Assembly: GCA_963767715.1 (NCBI GenBank)
Contig: CAVYFA010000001.1
Coordinates: 868,001-932,000, forward strand
Length of the DNA stretch: 64,000 nucleotides
Source of the DNA: CAVSXS01 sp963767715
Lineage (GTDB): Bacteria > Chloroflexota > Ktedonobacteria > Ktedonobacterales > Ktedonobacteraceae
Reading direction: 5' to 3'
Made by a program: the position numbers and the translations under genes. Under the pieces are notes generated by a model, which was not told the origin of the DNA, did not search any database, and was given only the letters and a program-made list of their open reading frames with translations. Position 1 is the first letter of the stretch. Every line of letters starts with the position of its first letter. Of this stretch, positions 1-8,477 are shown piece after piece.

Positions 1-1245
1 CTTCGCCAGGATCGGCTCTACGCTCCTGTAATCGAACCCGAGCTTTCCGGCACGTTTCTGGTATTCCTGCGCCATCATCAGGGCAGGCGTCGCGGGCGGC
101 ACGCCGTCCAGTACGCTCTCCTGCTGCACGTCCTTGCCGCCTGCGGCACGCTCCTGGCGTTTGATGGCCTCCCAGTTCTGCACAACCTGCCCTGCGCTGC
201 TGACCTCTACTTCACCGAAGACGTGCGGGTGGCGGCGAATGAGCTTGGCATTGACGTGCTCGAAGACATCTCCAATGTCGAAGTCGCCTTCCTGCCGCGC
301 TATCTCTGCATGAAGGTAGACCTGGAGCAGCAGGTCGCCAAGTTCCTCGGCCAGTTTCCCCATGTCGTTCTCCTCCAGCGCCTCGACCACTTCGTAGCTC
401 TCTTCCAGCACATAGCGCGTCAGCGATTGATGGGTCTGCTGGCGATCCCAGGGGCAGCCGTCCGGCTCGCGGCGCAGGCGATAGGTGATGAAGCGCAGCG
501 TTTCGGGCAGGCGCAGGGCGGTCAGTTCATCGAGCGGGGGAACGTAGAGCGTGCTGAGGTGATTGGCGGCGTTCTGGCGGTCCAGTTCGTAGAGCGGCAT
601 GGTCTCTACCACCTGCTCTCCGTCTACGCCGGCCGCCTGAACCAGCTTCACGGTCCATTCGTCGGGGTAGCACTCGCCCAGCGCCAGCTTGACCTCGCTT
701 GCCAGCCGCCGGTTGTAGACCTGCGCGATCAGCAGGGGTCTGGTCGGGATGAGCCTACCCGCGATTTCGTCGGGACGCAGCGCGGCCAGTTCGGTCGCGT
801 CGAGAATCTGCAGGCCTGCCGCGAAAGGATCAAGCGAGAGGGCCTCGCAGACCGGCTCTAAGAACGACAGCCCGGCGATGATGCGCGTACTCAGGCCGAG
901 TTCGCCCGCCAGTCCCAGCAGCAACTGGACTGTCGCTTCGCCGACGAGCGGATGTCCCGGCACAGCGTAGATCACGGGCTGCTGCTCTGCAAGCGCGCAG
1001 ACCTGTTCGGCGATGTGTTGGTAGAGCGTGCTCCACTCCTGCGATTCTTCGTAATATGCATCGAAGGACTCGATACGTAGATCGGGAAACTCCCGCCGCA
1101 GCGGTTCGACGGTCGGGTGAATGAGCGTGCGGAAGTAAACGGTGGCACCTGCTCGAGCCGCTTGCGCGAAACAGTCCCGCGCCTGCAAGGTGAGATCATC
1201 CCAACGCCCCGGCCCAAGCCCTACGATGGTGATTGCTGTGGTCAT
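1..1245 (-). CDS. mazG: MazG-type nucleoside triphosphate pyrophosphohydrolase with N-terminal tetrapyrrole methylase domain (partial, 3' end off window)
   Basis: Reading leftward from ATG at 1245 gives an open frame of 415 codons that runs off the left edge. The N-terminus MTTAITIVGLGPGRWDDL is the glycine-rich start of an SAM-dependent tetrapyrrole (corrin/porphyrin) methylase domain, and a GHP motif (VPGHPLVGEA) follows near residue 100. From about residue 250 comes the MazG domain, with LRREPDGCPWDRQQTHQSL and the metal-binding EExYE and EELGDLLLQ motifs. The fusion is the YabN-like arrangement. MazG domains hydrolyse NTPs to NMP and pyrophosphate, which cleans the nucleotide pool. AAAAGGA lies a few bases before the ATG. 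The C-terminus is missing only because the window ends. Confidence 0.9.
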   Translation of the reverse strand, partial: MTTAITIVGLGPGRWDDLTLQARDCFAQAARAGATVYFRTLIHPTVEPLRREFPDLRIESFDAYYEESQEWSTLYQHIAEQVCALAEQQPVIYAVPGHPLVGEATVQLLLGLAGELGLSTRIIAGLSFLEPVCEALSLDPFAAGLQILDATELAALRPDEIAGRLIPTRPLLIAQVYNRRLASEVKLALGECYPDEWTVKLVQAAGVDGEQVVETMPLYELDRQNAANHLSTLYVPPLDELTALRLPETLRFITYRLRREPDGCPWDRQQTHQSLTRYVLEESYEVVEALEENDMGKLAEELGDLLLQVYLHAEIARQEGDFDIGDVFEHVNAKLIRRHPHVFGEVEVSSAGQVVQNWEAIKRQERAAGGKDVQQESVLDGVPPATPALMMAQEYQKRAGKLGFDYRSVEPILAK

Positions 1246-1309
1246 TCCTTTTGTGGTTCCTCTCTCGCTGAACTTGCCTGCTTGTAGTGTAGCGAGAGAG
1301 CGGAAACAT

Positions 1310-1365
1310 GTCAAATGGTCAGGCACCGGCTTTTCCTGCGCAAAGCCGGTGCCTGACCATTTGAC
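1310..1365. terminator. Perfect 24-bp inverted repeat, probable terminator or palindromic repeat
   Basis: Arms 1310-1333 and 1342-1365 are exact reverse complements with an 8-base loop. It lies 7 bases beyond the stop of the leftward VOC gene and 65 bases before the mazG start, so it can act as a terminator for the VOC transcript. There is no long T run, so a repeat-element origin is equally possible. A second short inverted repeat (1260-1269/1291-1300) sits beside it. Confidence 0.5.
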
Positions 1366-1372
1366 GATGACC

Positions 1373-1732
1373 TTATGAATGCTGTGCCAGCTTCATCATA
1401 TACAATTTGTTCCCCAGGGTATCCTGGATGGCGAAGGTGCGTCCAAACGGCTGGTCCTGCAATGGCTCGGCGATTTGCACGCCCTTCGCGGCCAACTCAT
1501 CATGAGTGGCATCGGCGTCATCCACCAGCCACCAGAGTTCGATATTCCCGCCGGTTGTGCTGTCGCCCTCTTGCGATAAGGCCAGGATGGCGCCCGTTCC
1601 CATGGGCTGCTTGAACTGTACGAAACCCGGCGCCCGGTCTTCGATCTCCAATCCCAGTTTCTCGGTATAGAAGGGGAGCACCTTTTCGATGTCGGTGACA
1701 TGCATCAAGATGAAGTTGAGTTCCTTTAACAT
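1373..1732 (-). CDS. VOC (glyoxalase/bleomycin resistance) family protein
   Basis: This 119-residue protein has the length of one vicinal oxygen chelate unit, made of two beta-alpha-beta-beta-beta modules. It begins MLKELNFILMHVTDIEKVLP, continues with FYTEKLGLEIE, and ends in the typical FAIQDTLGNKLYMMKL segment. The family includes glyoxalases, dioxygenases and antibiotic-binding proteins, so the substrate cannot be read from sequence. A GAAAGGAACGCG stretch precedes the ATG as ribosome site. The gene lies alone, leftward, before the hairpin at 1310-1365. Confidence 0.88.
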   Translation of the reverse strand: MLKELNFILMHVTDIEKVLPFYTEKLGLEIEDRAPGFVQFKQPMGTGAILALSQEGDSTTGGNIELWWLVDDADATHDELAAKGVQIAEPLQDQPFGRTFAIQDTLGNKLYMMKLAQHS

Positions 1733-1868
1733 AGTCGCGTTCCTTTCATGTTTTCAGTACATTTGGCTTGTTCGTGTGGGCTTACTACTCACATTGCAAG
1801 TATGCCAGGGTCGAGTGACAGCAGTATGTCAGTAGCAAAATGAATTTAATATTGGCGGTGTGATTCCC

Positions 1869-1969
1869 AAGGGCGATCGCAAGGGTACGCTCCTACAATG
1901 ATACCGAAGCGGTTGCCCGCGTTGTCATGCACCGTATTATTGTAGGAGCGTACCCTTGCGGTCGCCCTT
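1869..1969. repeat. Palindromic repeat, family B, copy 1
   Basis: Two 31-bp arms (1869-1899 and 1939-1969) are reverse complements with one mismatch, around a 39-bp centre. The outer arm reads AAGGGCGAYCGCAAGGGT. The same arm recurs at 36483-36619, 63282-63376 and, degraded, at 5489-5640, which defines the family. Confidence 0.85.
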
Positions 1970-2090
1970 TGGTCTCCCTATAATATTATCCAGAGAGGAA
2001 GCATTGTCGAAAGACGTGGGACATGATATGCTTCTCTTAACAAAGAAATTGTCGCTCGTTCTTACTTCGAGCAAGGAGGGTGTTTCGTAT

Positions 2091-2609
2091 ATGGCAACGA
2101 CTGAAGAGCAGCAAGTGCTCTGCCCGGTCTGTCACCAGGCAGACCAGGTGATGAAAGTGCCGAAGGCCTATGAAAGGGGTGTGGCACGCCTGGCGCCGCC
2201 GACAATGCCGGTGGCTAACGTGGGCATGATGGGATTCGTGCTGGTAGCTGCAGCGCTTGTGACCGTAGGAGTGTTTTTCATCCTCATCTGGAGTGGCACC
2301 AACGGCTATGGTAGCTGGCCGCTGGCCGTGCAGGTGACGCAGGTTGTCCTCACCATTCTCGCGATAGTGGCGGCCCTGGTATTATCCTTCGTCGCACTCC
2401 GACGCGTGGTGGCGGGCGATATGAAGTCGCAGAAGTATCTGCCGGCTTATGACGAGGCCATAGCGAAGTGGAACAGCCTCTATTATTGTAAGCGCGACGA
2501 TGTGGTCTTCGATCCTACGACCAACAAAACCATCTCTGATGCGGCCTTGCGCGACATGCTCACGATAGATACGACCAGTGAGCCACAGACGATGGCGATG
2601 TCGCATTAG
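2091..2609 (+). CDS. Zinc-ribbon protein with two membrane segments, function unknown
   Basis: The ATG at 2091 is chosen because AAGGAGGG (2073-2080) lies ahead of it at good spacing; the frame is open further upstream to 1956 but without a ribosome site. The 172-residue product starts with a short cytoplasmic head carrying CPVCHQAD, half of a zinc ribbon. A proline-rich linker follows, then two hydrophobic helices around residues 48-72 and 84-109. The soluble tail contains a second cysteine in YYCKRDDVVFDP, which may complete a metal site with the CPVC knuckle. I do not recognise a named family. It reads rightward into a strong terminator hairpin at 2628-2686. Confidence 0.75.
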   Translation: MATTEEQQVLCPVCHQADQVMKVPKAYERGVARLAPPTMPVANVGMMGFVLVAAALVTVGVFFILIWSGTNGYGSWPLAVQVTQVVLTILAIVAALVLSFVALRRVVAGDMKSQKYLPAYDEAIAKWNSLYYCKRDDVVFDPTTNKTISDAALRDMLTIDTTSEPQTMAMSH

Positions 2610-2627
2610 TTGCCGGCTTGCCCCACC

Positions 2628-2686
2628 ATAGACGCCAACAGGGACGATACCGCTGATCCAGCGGTATCGTCCCTGTTGGCGTCTAT
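2628..2686 (+). terminator. Long intergenic hairpin, probable terminator
   Basis: A perfect 27-bp stem (2628-2654 with 2660-2686) around a 5-base loop follows the zinc-ribbon gene by 18 bases and is followed by the T-rich TACTTTCTATTTTACTC. It also separates that gene from the histidine kinase. Confidence 0.75.
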
Positions 2687-2759
2687 TACTTTCTATTTTA
2701 CTCCCCTGTATGATGGTAGCAAGAAGCATACTATCATGTCACATCATGGGGAGATACGT

Positions 2760-4826
2760 GTGGCAATGTCTGACACACTGCTAGATATTATTGCGCGCCT
2801 GCAAGAGCAGCACATGGCATCATCGCAGGGGCGCCGGCTTTTGCTCGATTATGCGCGTAAACGGGCCAGGGCGCGCCTGGGTCTGTTGTTTTCGTTTGAC
2901 CCTCTACGTCAAAAGCTGCTGTTGATAGAACAAACCGGTCAAGCGCCTCATCGATCGCTGAAGAGCGATACCTCTGAGATAGCGCCTGGAGGTCTCTTCG
3001 GGGCTACTTTGCAACAGCAGGGCCTGATACGTATAGCCGGAGGCGATCACGACCCGCGCACCCTGCCCGCCGAGCAAGCATTCATGTGGCGCGATGGCCA
3101 GGTTTTGCTGTGTGCCGTCGGTGTAGTCGCGCGTGAGGACATAAATGCCGCACCGGGTGAGCCGCGTCCCCAGGATCGGCGTCAGGGTGTAATGGTCCTC
3201 TGCGCCGGCCCACGCCCCTCGACAGCCCCTGTGCTGCTCTTAAAGTATGCCGAACAGGATATCCTGCTCTGCTCCGCCCTCCTGGGTAGCTACCTTGACG
3301 CCTCCCATCCCCCGGATGCCCACGAGGGGCATCCCTACATGTCAATGGACCCCTCCATCCCACTCCATGACGATACGACGCACCTGACCGGTGCAGAGAC
3401 GGGGGAACCAGGATATGTAGGGAGGCCCCTCGTGGGCATCCGGAGGGCGGCGGGAGGCATCCAGTCGACGAACATCCCTATCGACTATCCTCACATCCTG
3501 CGGTCTCTCGCCGCCTTTTACGAGGCAGGCCTGGTTGACGGCGCGCGGGACGGGCAGGGGACTTGCCAGTTCGTGGTGGACGCGCTGAGGGAAGCGCTTG
3601 ATGCTGAAAGCGGGATTGTCTGGCTGTACGAGCCGTCGCAGGGGCAATTTGCTCGGTGTGCCGGCGCGGGAAAGAACAGCGCTTACGCGGCGTTGATCGA
3701 GCGTGAGCTCGCGCAAATAGCTGCCGGGCTGCGTCACGGTGAGCGCATCGATAAGATAGCTATGCGTGAAAGAGGTACGGCACGCGTCATCACCTGGTCT
3801 CCCGAGCACATGGTCGTGCTGTGCCTGCTGGAATATAACGAGCATCCGGCAGGTGCGGTAAGCGTAGCGGGGGCACTGGCGCTTGGAATAGAGGGAGGAC
3901 AAGATTTTTCAGAGGAACAGCGCCTGCTCCTCGAGCAGTTGTGCCGGGCCGCGGCTGTCGTCATACATAACGCGCAACTGCGCTCCGCAGAGCGGCAGGC
4001 AGCCATCGATGCGGAACGCGCCCGCATTGCGCGTGATATTCACGATGGCGCCGCTCAGCAGATCGCTCAGGTGATCCATACGCTGGAATATGCCGTGCTT
4101 ATCGTCGATAGACGCCCGGCAGCAGCGCAGCAGGAGATTGGACAGGCACGCAAAACCCTGGTCGAAAGCCTGGGCAGCTTGCGGCAGAGCATCGCTACGC
4201 TGCTCCCGGCCCGGCTAGAGCAAGCCAGCCTCAGCGAAGCGCTGGCCAGCTTGCTCGATGAGTTTCGCAGGGCCAACCCGGGTATTGCCGTTCATTATGA
4301 TGATGCGCACATCAAGGGCTGGCCCCCCTCGCTGGAAATCCCTATCTATCGACTGGTGCGAGAGGCACTGCGCAACGTCCGCAAGCACGCGCATGCCACC
4401 CAGGTGACGGTACAGTTGCAAGCGCTTCCCGGTATGGCCGTGGCTCAGGTGAGCGACAATGGCGCCGGCTTCGATATCGACCACGCCAGGAGAAACACGA
4501 GCGCGCCGCGCCCTCATTTTGGTCTGCGCTCGATGCAGGAGCGGGTTGAGCAGGTCGGAGGGGCGTTCACACTCACCAGCAAACCGGGCGAAGGCACGCA
4601 TATCAAAGCCTGCTTCCCACTTCCGGCGCAAGCGACAATCCTGACGAGCCGCGAGCGCGACGTACTGCGCCTGCTCGTCGAAGGTGCAAGCAATCGCATG
4701 ATCGCCGAACGGCTCTCGGTCAGTGTCGAAACGGTCAAGTCGCATATGCATCACATCATGCAGAAGCTAGGCGTCAAGGATCGAACGCAGGCCGCCGTGC
4801 TGGCTGCCCGCCAGCAATGGGTGTAG
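2760..4826 (+). CDS. NarL-type sensor histidine kinase fused directly to a LuxR DNA-binding domain
   Basis: This is a cytoplasmic hybrid sensor without a receiver domain. From the N-terminus there is an uncharacterised sensory part, a GAF-like region (about residues 245-400), then a HisKA_3 dimerisation domain with IARDIHDGAAQQIAQ, whose phosphorylatable histidine is residue 428. The HATPase domain follows, with REALRNVRKHA and SDNGAGFD, and the end is a LuxR helix-turn-helix (LTSRERDVLRLLVEGASN ... SVETVKSHMH). Kinase and output are thus one chain. The start GTG 2760 is preferred because GGGGAG (2748-2753) is 6 bases upstream; ATG 2766 is the alternative, and the frame is open back to 2610. 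Residues 185-228 are encoded by a palindromic element (3312-3443) and are probably not part of a conserved fold. Confidence 0.85.
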   Translation: MAMSDTLLDIIARLQEQHMASSQGRRLLLDYARKRARARLGLLFSFDPLRQKLLLIEQTGQAPHRSLKSDTSEIAPGGLFGATLQQQGLIRIAGGDHDPRTLPAEQAFMWRDGQVLLCAVGVVAREDINAAPGEPRPQDRRQGVMVLCAGPRPSTAPVLLLKYAEQDILLCSALLGSYLDASHPPDAHEGHPYMSMDPSIPLHDDTTHLTGAETGEPGYVGRPLVGIRRAAGGIQSTNIPIDYPHILRSLAAFYEAGLVDGARDGQGTCQFVVDALREALDAESGIVWLYEPSQGQFARCAGAGKNSAYAALIERELAQIAAGLRHGERIDKIAMRERGTARVITWSPEHMVVLCLLEYNEHPAGAVSVAGALALGIEGGQDFSEEQRLLLEQLCRAAAVVIHNAQLRSAERQAAIDAERARIARDIHDGAAQQIAQVIHTLEYAVLIVDRRPAAAQQEIGQARKTLVESLGSLRQSIATLLPARLEQASLSEALASLLDEFRRANPGIAVHYDDAHIKGWPPSLEIPIYRLVREALRNVRKHAHATQVTVQLQALPGMAVAQVSDNGAGFDIDHARRNTSAPRPHFGLRSMQERVEQVGGAFTLTSKPGEGTHIKACFPLPAQATILTSRERDVLRLLVEGASNRMIAERLSVSVETVKSHMHHIMQKLGVKDRTQAAVLAARQQWV
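3312..3443. repeat. Palindromic element E inserted in frame inside the histidine kinase gene
   Basis: Arms 3312-3342 and 3413-3443 (31 bp) are reverse complements with about three mismatches; the outermost bases are CCGGATGCCCACGAGGGG. The element is 132 bp, exactly 44 codons, and has no stop in the kinase frame. It adds a proline-, glycine- and histidine-rich stretch between the N-terminal region and the GAF-like region. Confidence 0.8.
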
Positions 4827-4901
4827 CGAAGCATAGCTTCCACAAAAGGATTGATATGTGCTATAGTCTCATGGGATCAAAATCCGTCATCAGGAGGCGC
4901 C

Positions 4902-5465
4902 ATGAGAGAACGCGACGTATTGTGGACTCCCGCTACAGGAGTGGGACTCGAACACCTGAGGTTCACCCAGGATCAAACGGGATACTTTGCGAGCAGCGTC
5001 GTTATCGGCACAAAATATGGACAACCATTTAGCGCCTGGTACGTCATTCGCTGCGATGCAAACTGGCGGGTGCAGCAAGTGAATGTAACCACGCTGCACA
5101 GCGCAAATAAACGGGTCGAGTTGCTGGTTCAGCGCGAAGGCCAGTGGCAGGTGCCACCCGGTCAACCGCTCCCGGAACTCGACGGCTGCATCGATGTCGA
5201 TATCTCTGCCACACCCTTTACCAACACGCTCCCCATCCGGCGTCTTGCGCTCAGCCCCGGTCAATCCGCTGAACTGCTCGTCACCTACATTACCATCCCC
5301 GAAATGGAGGTACGACCGGCGCGCCAGCGCTACACCTGCCTGGAAACAAGCGAGCACGGCGGCCTCTACAAATACGAAGGCCTCTCAACCGGCTTTACCG
5401 CCAACATCCGCGTCGACGCCGACGGCCTGGTAATAGACTATCCGGAAGTCTTCAAGCGCGTGTGA
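4902..5465 (+). CDS. Putative glycolipid-binding family protein (DUF1089 type)
   Basis: ATG 4902 is preceded by AGGAGG at 4892-4897, so the longer open frame from 4851 is not used. The 187-residue product fits the putative glycolipid-binding family: a leading WTPATGVGLEHLRF, then FSAWYVIRCDANWRVQQV, then DGCIDVDISATPFTNTLPIR, where an asparagine-threonine-leucine segment is typical. The C-terminus is VIDYPEVFKRV. There is no signal peptide, so it is cytosolic. The biochemical role of the family is not firmly established. It follows the kinase gene by 75 bases in the same direction. Confidence 0.8.
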   Translation: MRERDVLWTPATGVGLEHLRFTQDQTGYFASSVVIGTKYGQPFSAWYVIRCDANWRVQQVNVTTLHSANKRVELLVQREGQWQVPPGQPLPELDGCIDVDISATPFTNTLPIRRLALSPGQSAELLVTYITIPEMEVRPARQRYTCLETSEHGGLYKYEGLSTGFTANIRVDADGLVIDYPEVFKRV

Positions 5466-5488
5466 GCCTACAACTGGGCCAGGATTCC

Positions 5489-5640
5489 GAGGGCGACCGC
5501 CCAGGATTTAGCGCAAGGCCGAAGGACACCCGCAAGGGGCCACCCGTCCGCTTCCACCCCGCACCTGTCCCTACAATGAATATGGGGCTGGTCGTCCAGT
5601 ACGTATCGTTGTAGGGGTGGGGACCCTGGCAGTCGCCCTT
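5489..5640. repeat. Degenerate family B palindrome, copy 4
   Basis: The ends GAGGGCGACCGC (5489 on) and GCAGTCGCCCTT (to 5640) match the family B arms, and CCCTACAATGA near the centre pairs with TCGTTGTAGGGG. The interior has diverged and includes a fragment resembling family A (CACCCGCAAGGGGCCAC). Confidence 0.6.
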
Positions 5641-5720
5641 CGTAGATTCTGGTGTAACTGAACTGGAAATATTGACACTGGTGGTATATTTAAGCCTGTA
5701 AGTTGATATTATGCCACCGC

Positions 5721-5795
5721 GCCGGTGTAGCTCAGTGGCAGAGCGTCGCTCTTGTAAAGCGAGGGTCATCGGTTCAAATCCGATCACCGGCTCCA
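5721..5795 (+). tRNA. tRNA-Thr (anticodon TGT), CCA encoded
   Basis: A full cloverleaf can be drawn. The acceptor stem GCCGGTG (5721-5727) pairs with CACCGGC. A D-arm with AGCTCAGTGGCAGAGC follows, then an anticodon stem TCGCT/AGCGA around loop CTTGTAA, and a T-arm ATCGG-TTCAAAT-CCGAT. The anticodon TGT at 5753-5755 reads ACA threonine codons. The CCA end is present at 5793-5795. The neighbouring kinase gene ends only 8 bases away on the other strand. Confidence 0.96.
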
Positions 5796-5802
5796 TCCAT
5801 CT

Positions 5803-7380
5803 CTATCTTCCCTGCCACACCCACACCGAGTGATCCGATGAAGCTGTCGCGATGCGTTGCCCATCGGGCGACCATGCCAGGCCGCGTACATAATCGGAAA
5901 GATTGCGATAGATATAGACGGTATCGCCGCTGGCGGCATCCCAGATATGCACGGCATTTTCAGAGTAATACTGAATGCTGCTCCCCGCTGCTGAAGCGAT
6001 GTACTTGCCATCGGGTGACCAGGCCACCGCGTGCAGAGCATCCGTATGCCCCTGGTATACCAGGATGGGTTTCCTGGAAGCGAAGGGCCGGACATGCACG
6101 GTCTTGCCATCACCGCCTGAAGCAACGAGCTTACTATCGGGCGACCAGGCCACCGCATTCACCCGGTCGGAATGCCCCTTGCAGGTGAAGAGATAGACAC
6201 CGCTATCGGCCTCCCACACCTGAATGGTAGAATCACTGCTCGCGGAGGCGATGAGCTTGCCGTCGGGCGACCAGGCCACCGCATTCACCCGGTCGGGATG
6301 GCCCGCATAGGTGAGAAGCTGATCTCCCGACCTGGCCTCCCATATCTGGGCAGTTTTGTCGTCGCTTGCCGAGACGAGATGTGCGCCGTTAGGAGACCAC
6401 GCCACCGCGTTCACCCGGTCAGAGTGCCCGTAATAGCGCACGAGGACGCTTCCCAGCGTCGTACTACCTGTCGCGGGGAGTGACGGTGGTATGGATGGCC
6501 TGGGAACAACGCGGGTTGGGTATACATACGTGATACCAGGTTGCAAAACCCCTACCTGCTTATCTGCTCGCCGGGTCGCGAAGCGCTGCAAGTCGAACTT
6601 GATGGCATACATACTGGCCGGCCTTCTCTTCTCATCTATCTCGAGCATACTTGCGATCATCGTGTCGAGGCCGACCGGGGTCGTCTGGCTGCGTAACTGA
6701 AGTGGGGCAAAGCGAAATGGCGTTTGCGTTGGATCATCTCCCGTGAGCAACTGGTGGAGCGTGGCCCCCAGCGCGTAGATATCCGCGCGAGGAGTGGTCT
6801 GCGTTTTGCCGTATTGCTCAGGGGAAGCATAGCCGGGTGAACCGAAGGCAACCGTATCTTTCGACTGTCCCGGCTTGAAGTGGCGGGCAATGCCGAAGTC
6901 AATCAGGTAGATTTGCCCGGATGGCGTCAGCAAGATATTGGCTGGCTTGAGGTCGCGGAAGATAATGGGCGGCTGGCGGGTGTGCAGGTAGCCAAGCACG
7001 GTGCAGAGTTGGATGCCGATCTTGAGCACCTCCTCGACGGGCAGGTATTTCCCCCTGGATTTATTCAGGTGCTCCTCGAGCGTCTCGCCCTCGATGAAGT
7101 CCATCACGAGGTACCAGCGCCCGGCTTCGCCAAAATAGTCATGGATGGCGGGAATGTTGGGATGTTGCAGGCCGGCGAGCAGGTGCGCTTCGCGTTTGAA
7201 AGCCTCGATTGCCTCGACCATCTCCTGCGGGCTCAGGTGGCTCTGCCCCATCTCCTTCACCGCTACGGGGCGGTAAGCAAAGAGCGTATCCGCCGCTTTA
7301 TAGACTGCTCCGAAGCCGCCCTTGCCGACTGGCTCGAGGATACGATAGCGTTCTTTGAGCAGGTGATTCTGGTTGTACAT
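5803..7380 (-). CDS. Serine/threonine protein kinase with five WD40 repeats
   Basis: Residues 1-275 form a Hanks-type kinase: GKGGFGAVYK nucleotide loop, VAVKEM with Lys42, FRDLKPANILL with catalytic Asp143 and DFG at 161-163, followed by SPGYASPEQ. The usual His of HRD is Phe. A short linker leads to five WD40 blades in the C-terminal half, three of which share HSDRVNAVAWSP almost unchanged. There is no transmembrane helix, so the protein should be cytosolic with a propeller as docking platform. ATG 7380 (MYNQNHLLKERYRILE) is the family-like start; in-frame ATGs at 7389 and 7401 are possible, and no clear ribosome site decides. It lies 27 bases downstream of the RibD-C gene. Confidence 0.93.
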   Translation of the reverse strand: MYNQNHLLKERYRILEPVGKGGFGAVYKAADTLFAYRPVAVKEMGQSHLSPQEMVEAIEAFKREAHLLAGLQHPNIPAIHDYFGEAGRWYLVMDFIEGETLEEHLNKSRGKYLPVEEVLKIGIQLCTVLGYLHTRQPPIIFRDLKPANILLTPSGQIYLIDFGIARHFKPGQSKDTVAFGSPGYASPEQYGKTQTTPRADIYALGATLHQLLTGDDPTQTPFRFAPLQLRSQTTPVGLDTMIASMLEIDEKRRPASMYAIKFDLQRFATRRADKQVGVLQPGITYVYPTRVVPRPSIPPSLPATGSTTLGSVLVRYYGHSDRVNAVAWSPNGAHLVSASDDKTAQIWEARSGDQLLTYAGHPDRVNAVAWSPDGKLIASASSDSTIQVWEADSGVYLFTCKGHSDRVNAVAWSPDSKLVASGGDGKTVHVRPFASRKPILVYQGHTDALHAVAWSPDGKYIASAAGSSIQYYSENAVHIWDAASGDTVYIYRNLSDYVRGLAWSPDGQRIATASSDHSVWVWQGR

Positions 7381-7407
7381 CACATCCATCACATCACACA
7401 ATATTCA

Positions 7408-8262
7408 TTATAACGCTGCCGTTGCGAACTTATAGCGCAGGAACAGGTGGCTTTCCCCCCGTTTGACGCTGATAAGCTCACCCCACATCGGATGCTCCGG
7501 CGCGAAAAGCTGGCCCATAACCAGCCCGGGTCGCATATGCTGCTCGTCGCGGCCCGCGATCTGCGGGGCGAGCGTCAGGAAGAGCTCGTCCAGCACGCGC
7601 CCGGCCAGGAAGACGCCCAGCAGTTGCGGGCCACCCTCCGTCAGGATAACATCGCACCGGCGGACGTGCCCTACCGCCCGCAAAATTGCCTGCGCGTCGA
7701 TAATGTCGGTCTGCCCACCCACATCGACAACCCGCACCCAGGAAGGCGCCTGCTGCTCACGGATGCGCGCCGCACCCTGTGAGGTAGTGATGATCAAGAC
7801 GGGGATGCTGCCCTCTCGCAGGAGAGCGAGCCTCATGGAAACATCCCCTCGCGCCGTGACGATGACGACCAGCGGCGGTTCCGGCTTGCCCAGCGCGTCA
7901 CGCAGTTGCTGATAGGCCTGCGAAAATGCCGGCGCGACGTGGGCCGCCGTCCAGCGATGCCCGGGGGAATCGCGCAGCGTTCCGGCCCCGATGATGATGG
8001 CGTCGGCCGCAGCGCGCAGGATGCCCATAACAAAATGATCCTGCCGGTTATTGCCACTGATCTCACCCCCGCCCTTTTTGCCCGAATCTTGCAGCGAAAC
8101 GACCCCATCGAGCGAGCTGACGAAGTTGCCGATAACATATGGCCTACCGGCATCTAAGGGCATCCTCAAACGCCCATACAGTCCCGTTATTTCAGCCGGC
8201 AGCGGCAATTCCTCTCCCGTCGCTCTATCAAAGAGGGATTGGAGCGGCTGCAATGTATTCAT
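7408..8262 (-). CDS. RibD C-terminal/dihydrofolate reductase family protein
   Basis: The 284-residue protein carries the RibD-C reductase fold: VIGNFVSSLDGVVSL near the N-terminus (NADPH pocket), DAIIIGAGTLRDSPGHRW, VVIVTARGD, then ILTEGGPQLLGVFLAGRVLDEL, the family hallmark. Enzymes of this family reduce the ribosyl group of riboflavin precursors or related pterin-like substrates. There is no deaminase domain and no other rib gene here, so a role outside riboflavin synthesis is likely. ATG 8262 with GGAG 9 bases upstream is preferred over upstream in-frame codons. A TATAAT lies at 7407-7412 (minus strand), overlapping the stop and pointing to the kinase gene. Confidence 0.87.
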   Translation of the reverse strand: MNTLQPLQSLFDRATGEELPLPAEITGLYGRLRMPLDAGRPYVIGNFVSSLDGVVSLQDSGKKGGGEISGNNRQDHFVMGILRAAADAIIIGAGTLRDSPGHRWTAAHVAPAFSQAYQQLRDALGKPEPPLVVIVTARGDVSMRLALLREGSIPVLIITTSQGAARIREQQAPSWVRVVDVGGQTDIIDAQAILRAVGHVRRCDVILTEGGPQLLGVFLAGRVLDELFLTLAPQIAGRDEQHMRPGLVMGQLFAPEHPMWGELISVKRGESHLFLRYKFATAAL

Positions 8263-8477
8263 CAGGGTGGACTCCGTGAAAAGAGTGATACAGGATATGC
8301 ATAGTATAATACGACATACACTACAAATTTCGTCCGAAAAAGGCTTGCTTCTAGTTAAAATTGCTGGTATAATCAGCATCGTTAGAGAAAAATTAGCACC
8401 CTTTCACCTCAAAACAAGGCCTGGCTCACCAATTTGTGCAGTTCATTGGAGTAGACTCTGGAACAAAGAGGTTTCTT

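Noticed and set aside
223..861. 212-codon rightward frame opposite mazG
   Set aside because: It is antisense to the MazG and methylase motifs, which run without a stop on the minus strand.
2610..2759. Extended N-terminus of the histidine kinase from 2610
   Set aside because: It would translate the terminator hairpin 2628-2686 and has no ribosome site; the start near 2760 does.
6100..6440. Regular repeats that could suggest CRISPR
   Set aside because: The spacing of about 126 bases and the in-frame WD40 motifs show they are protein repeats. No short spacers are present.
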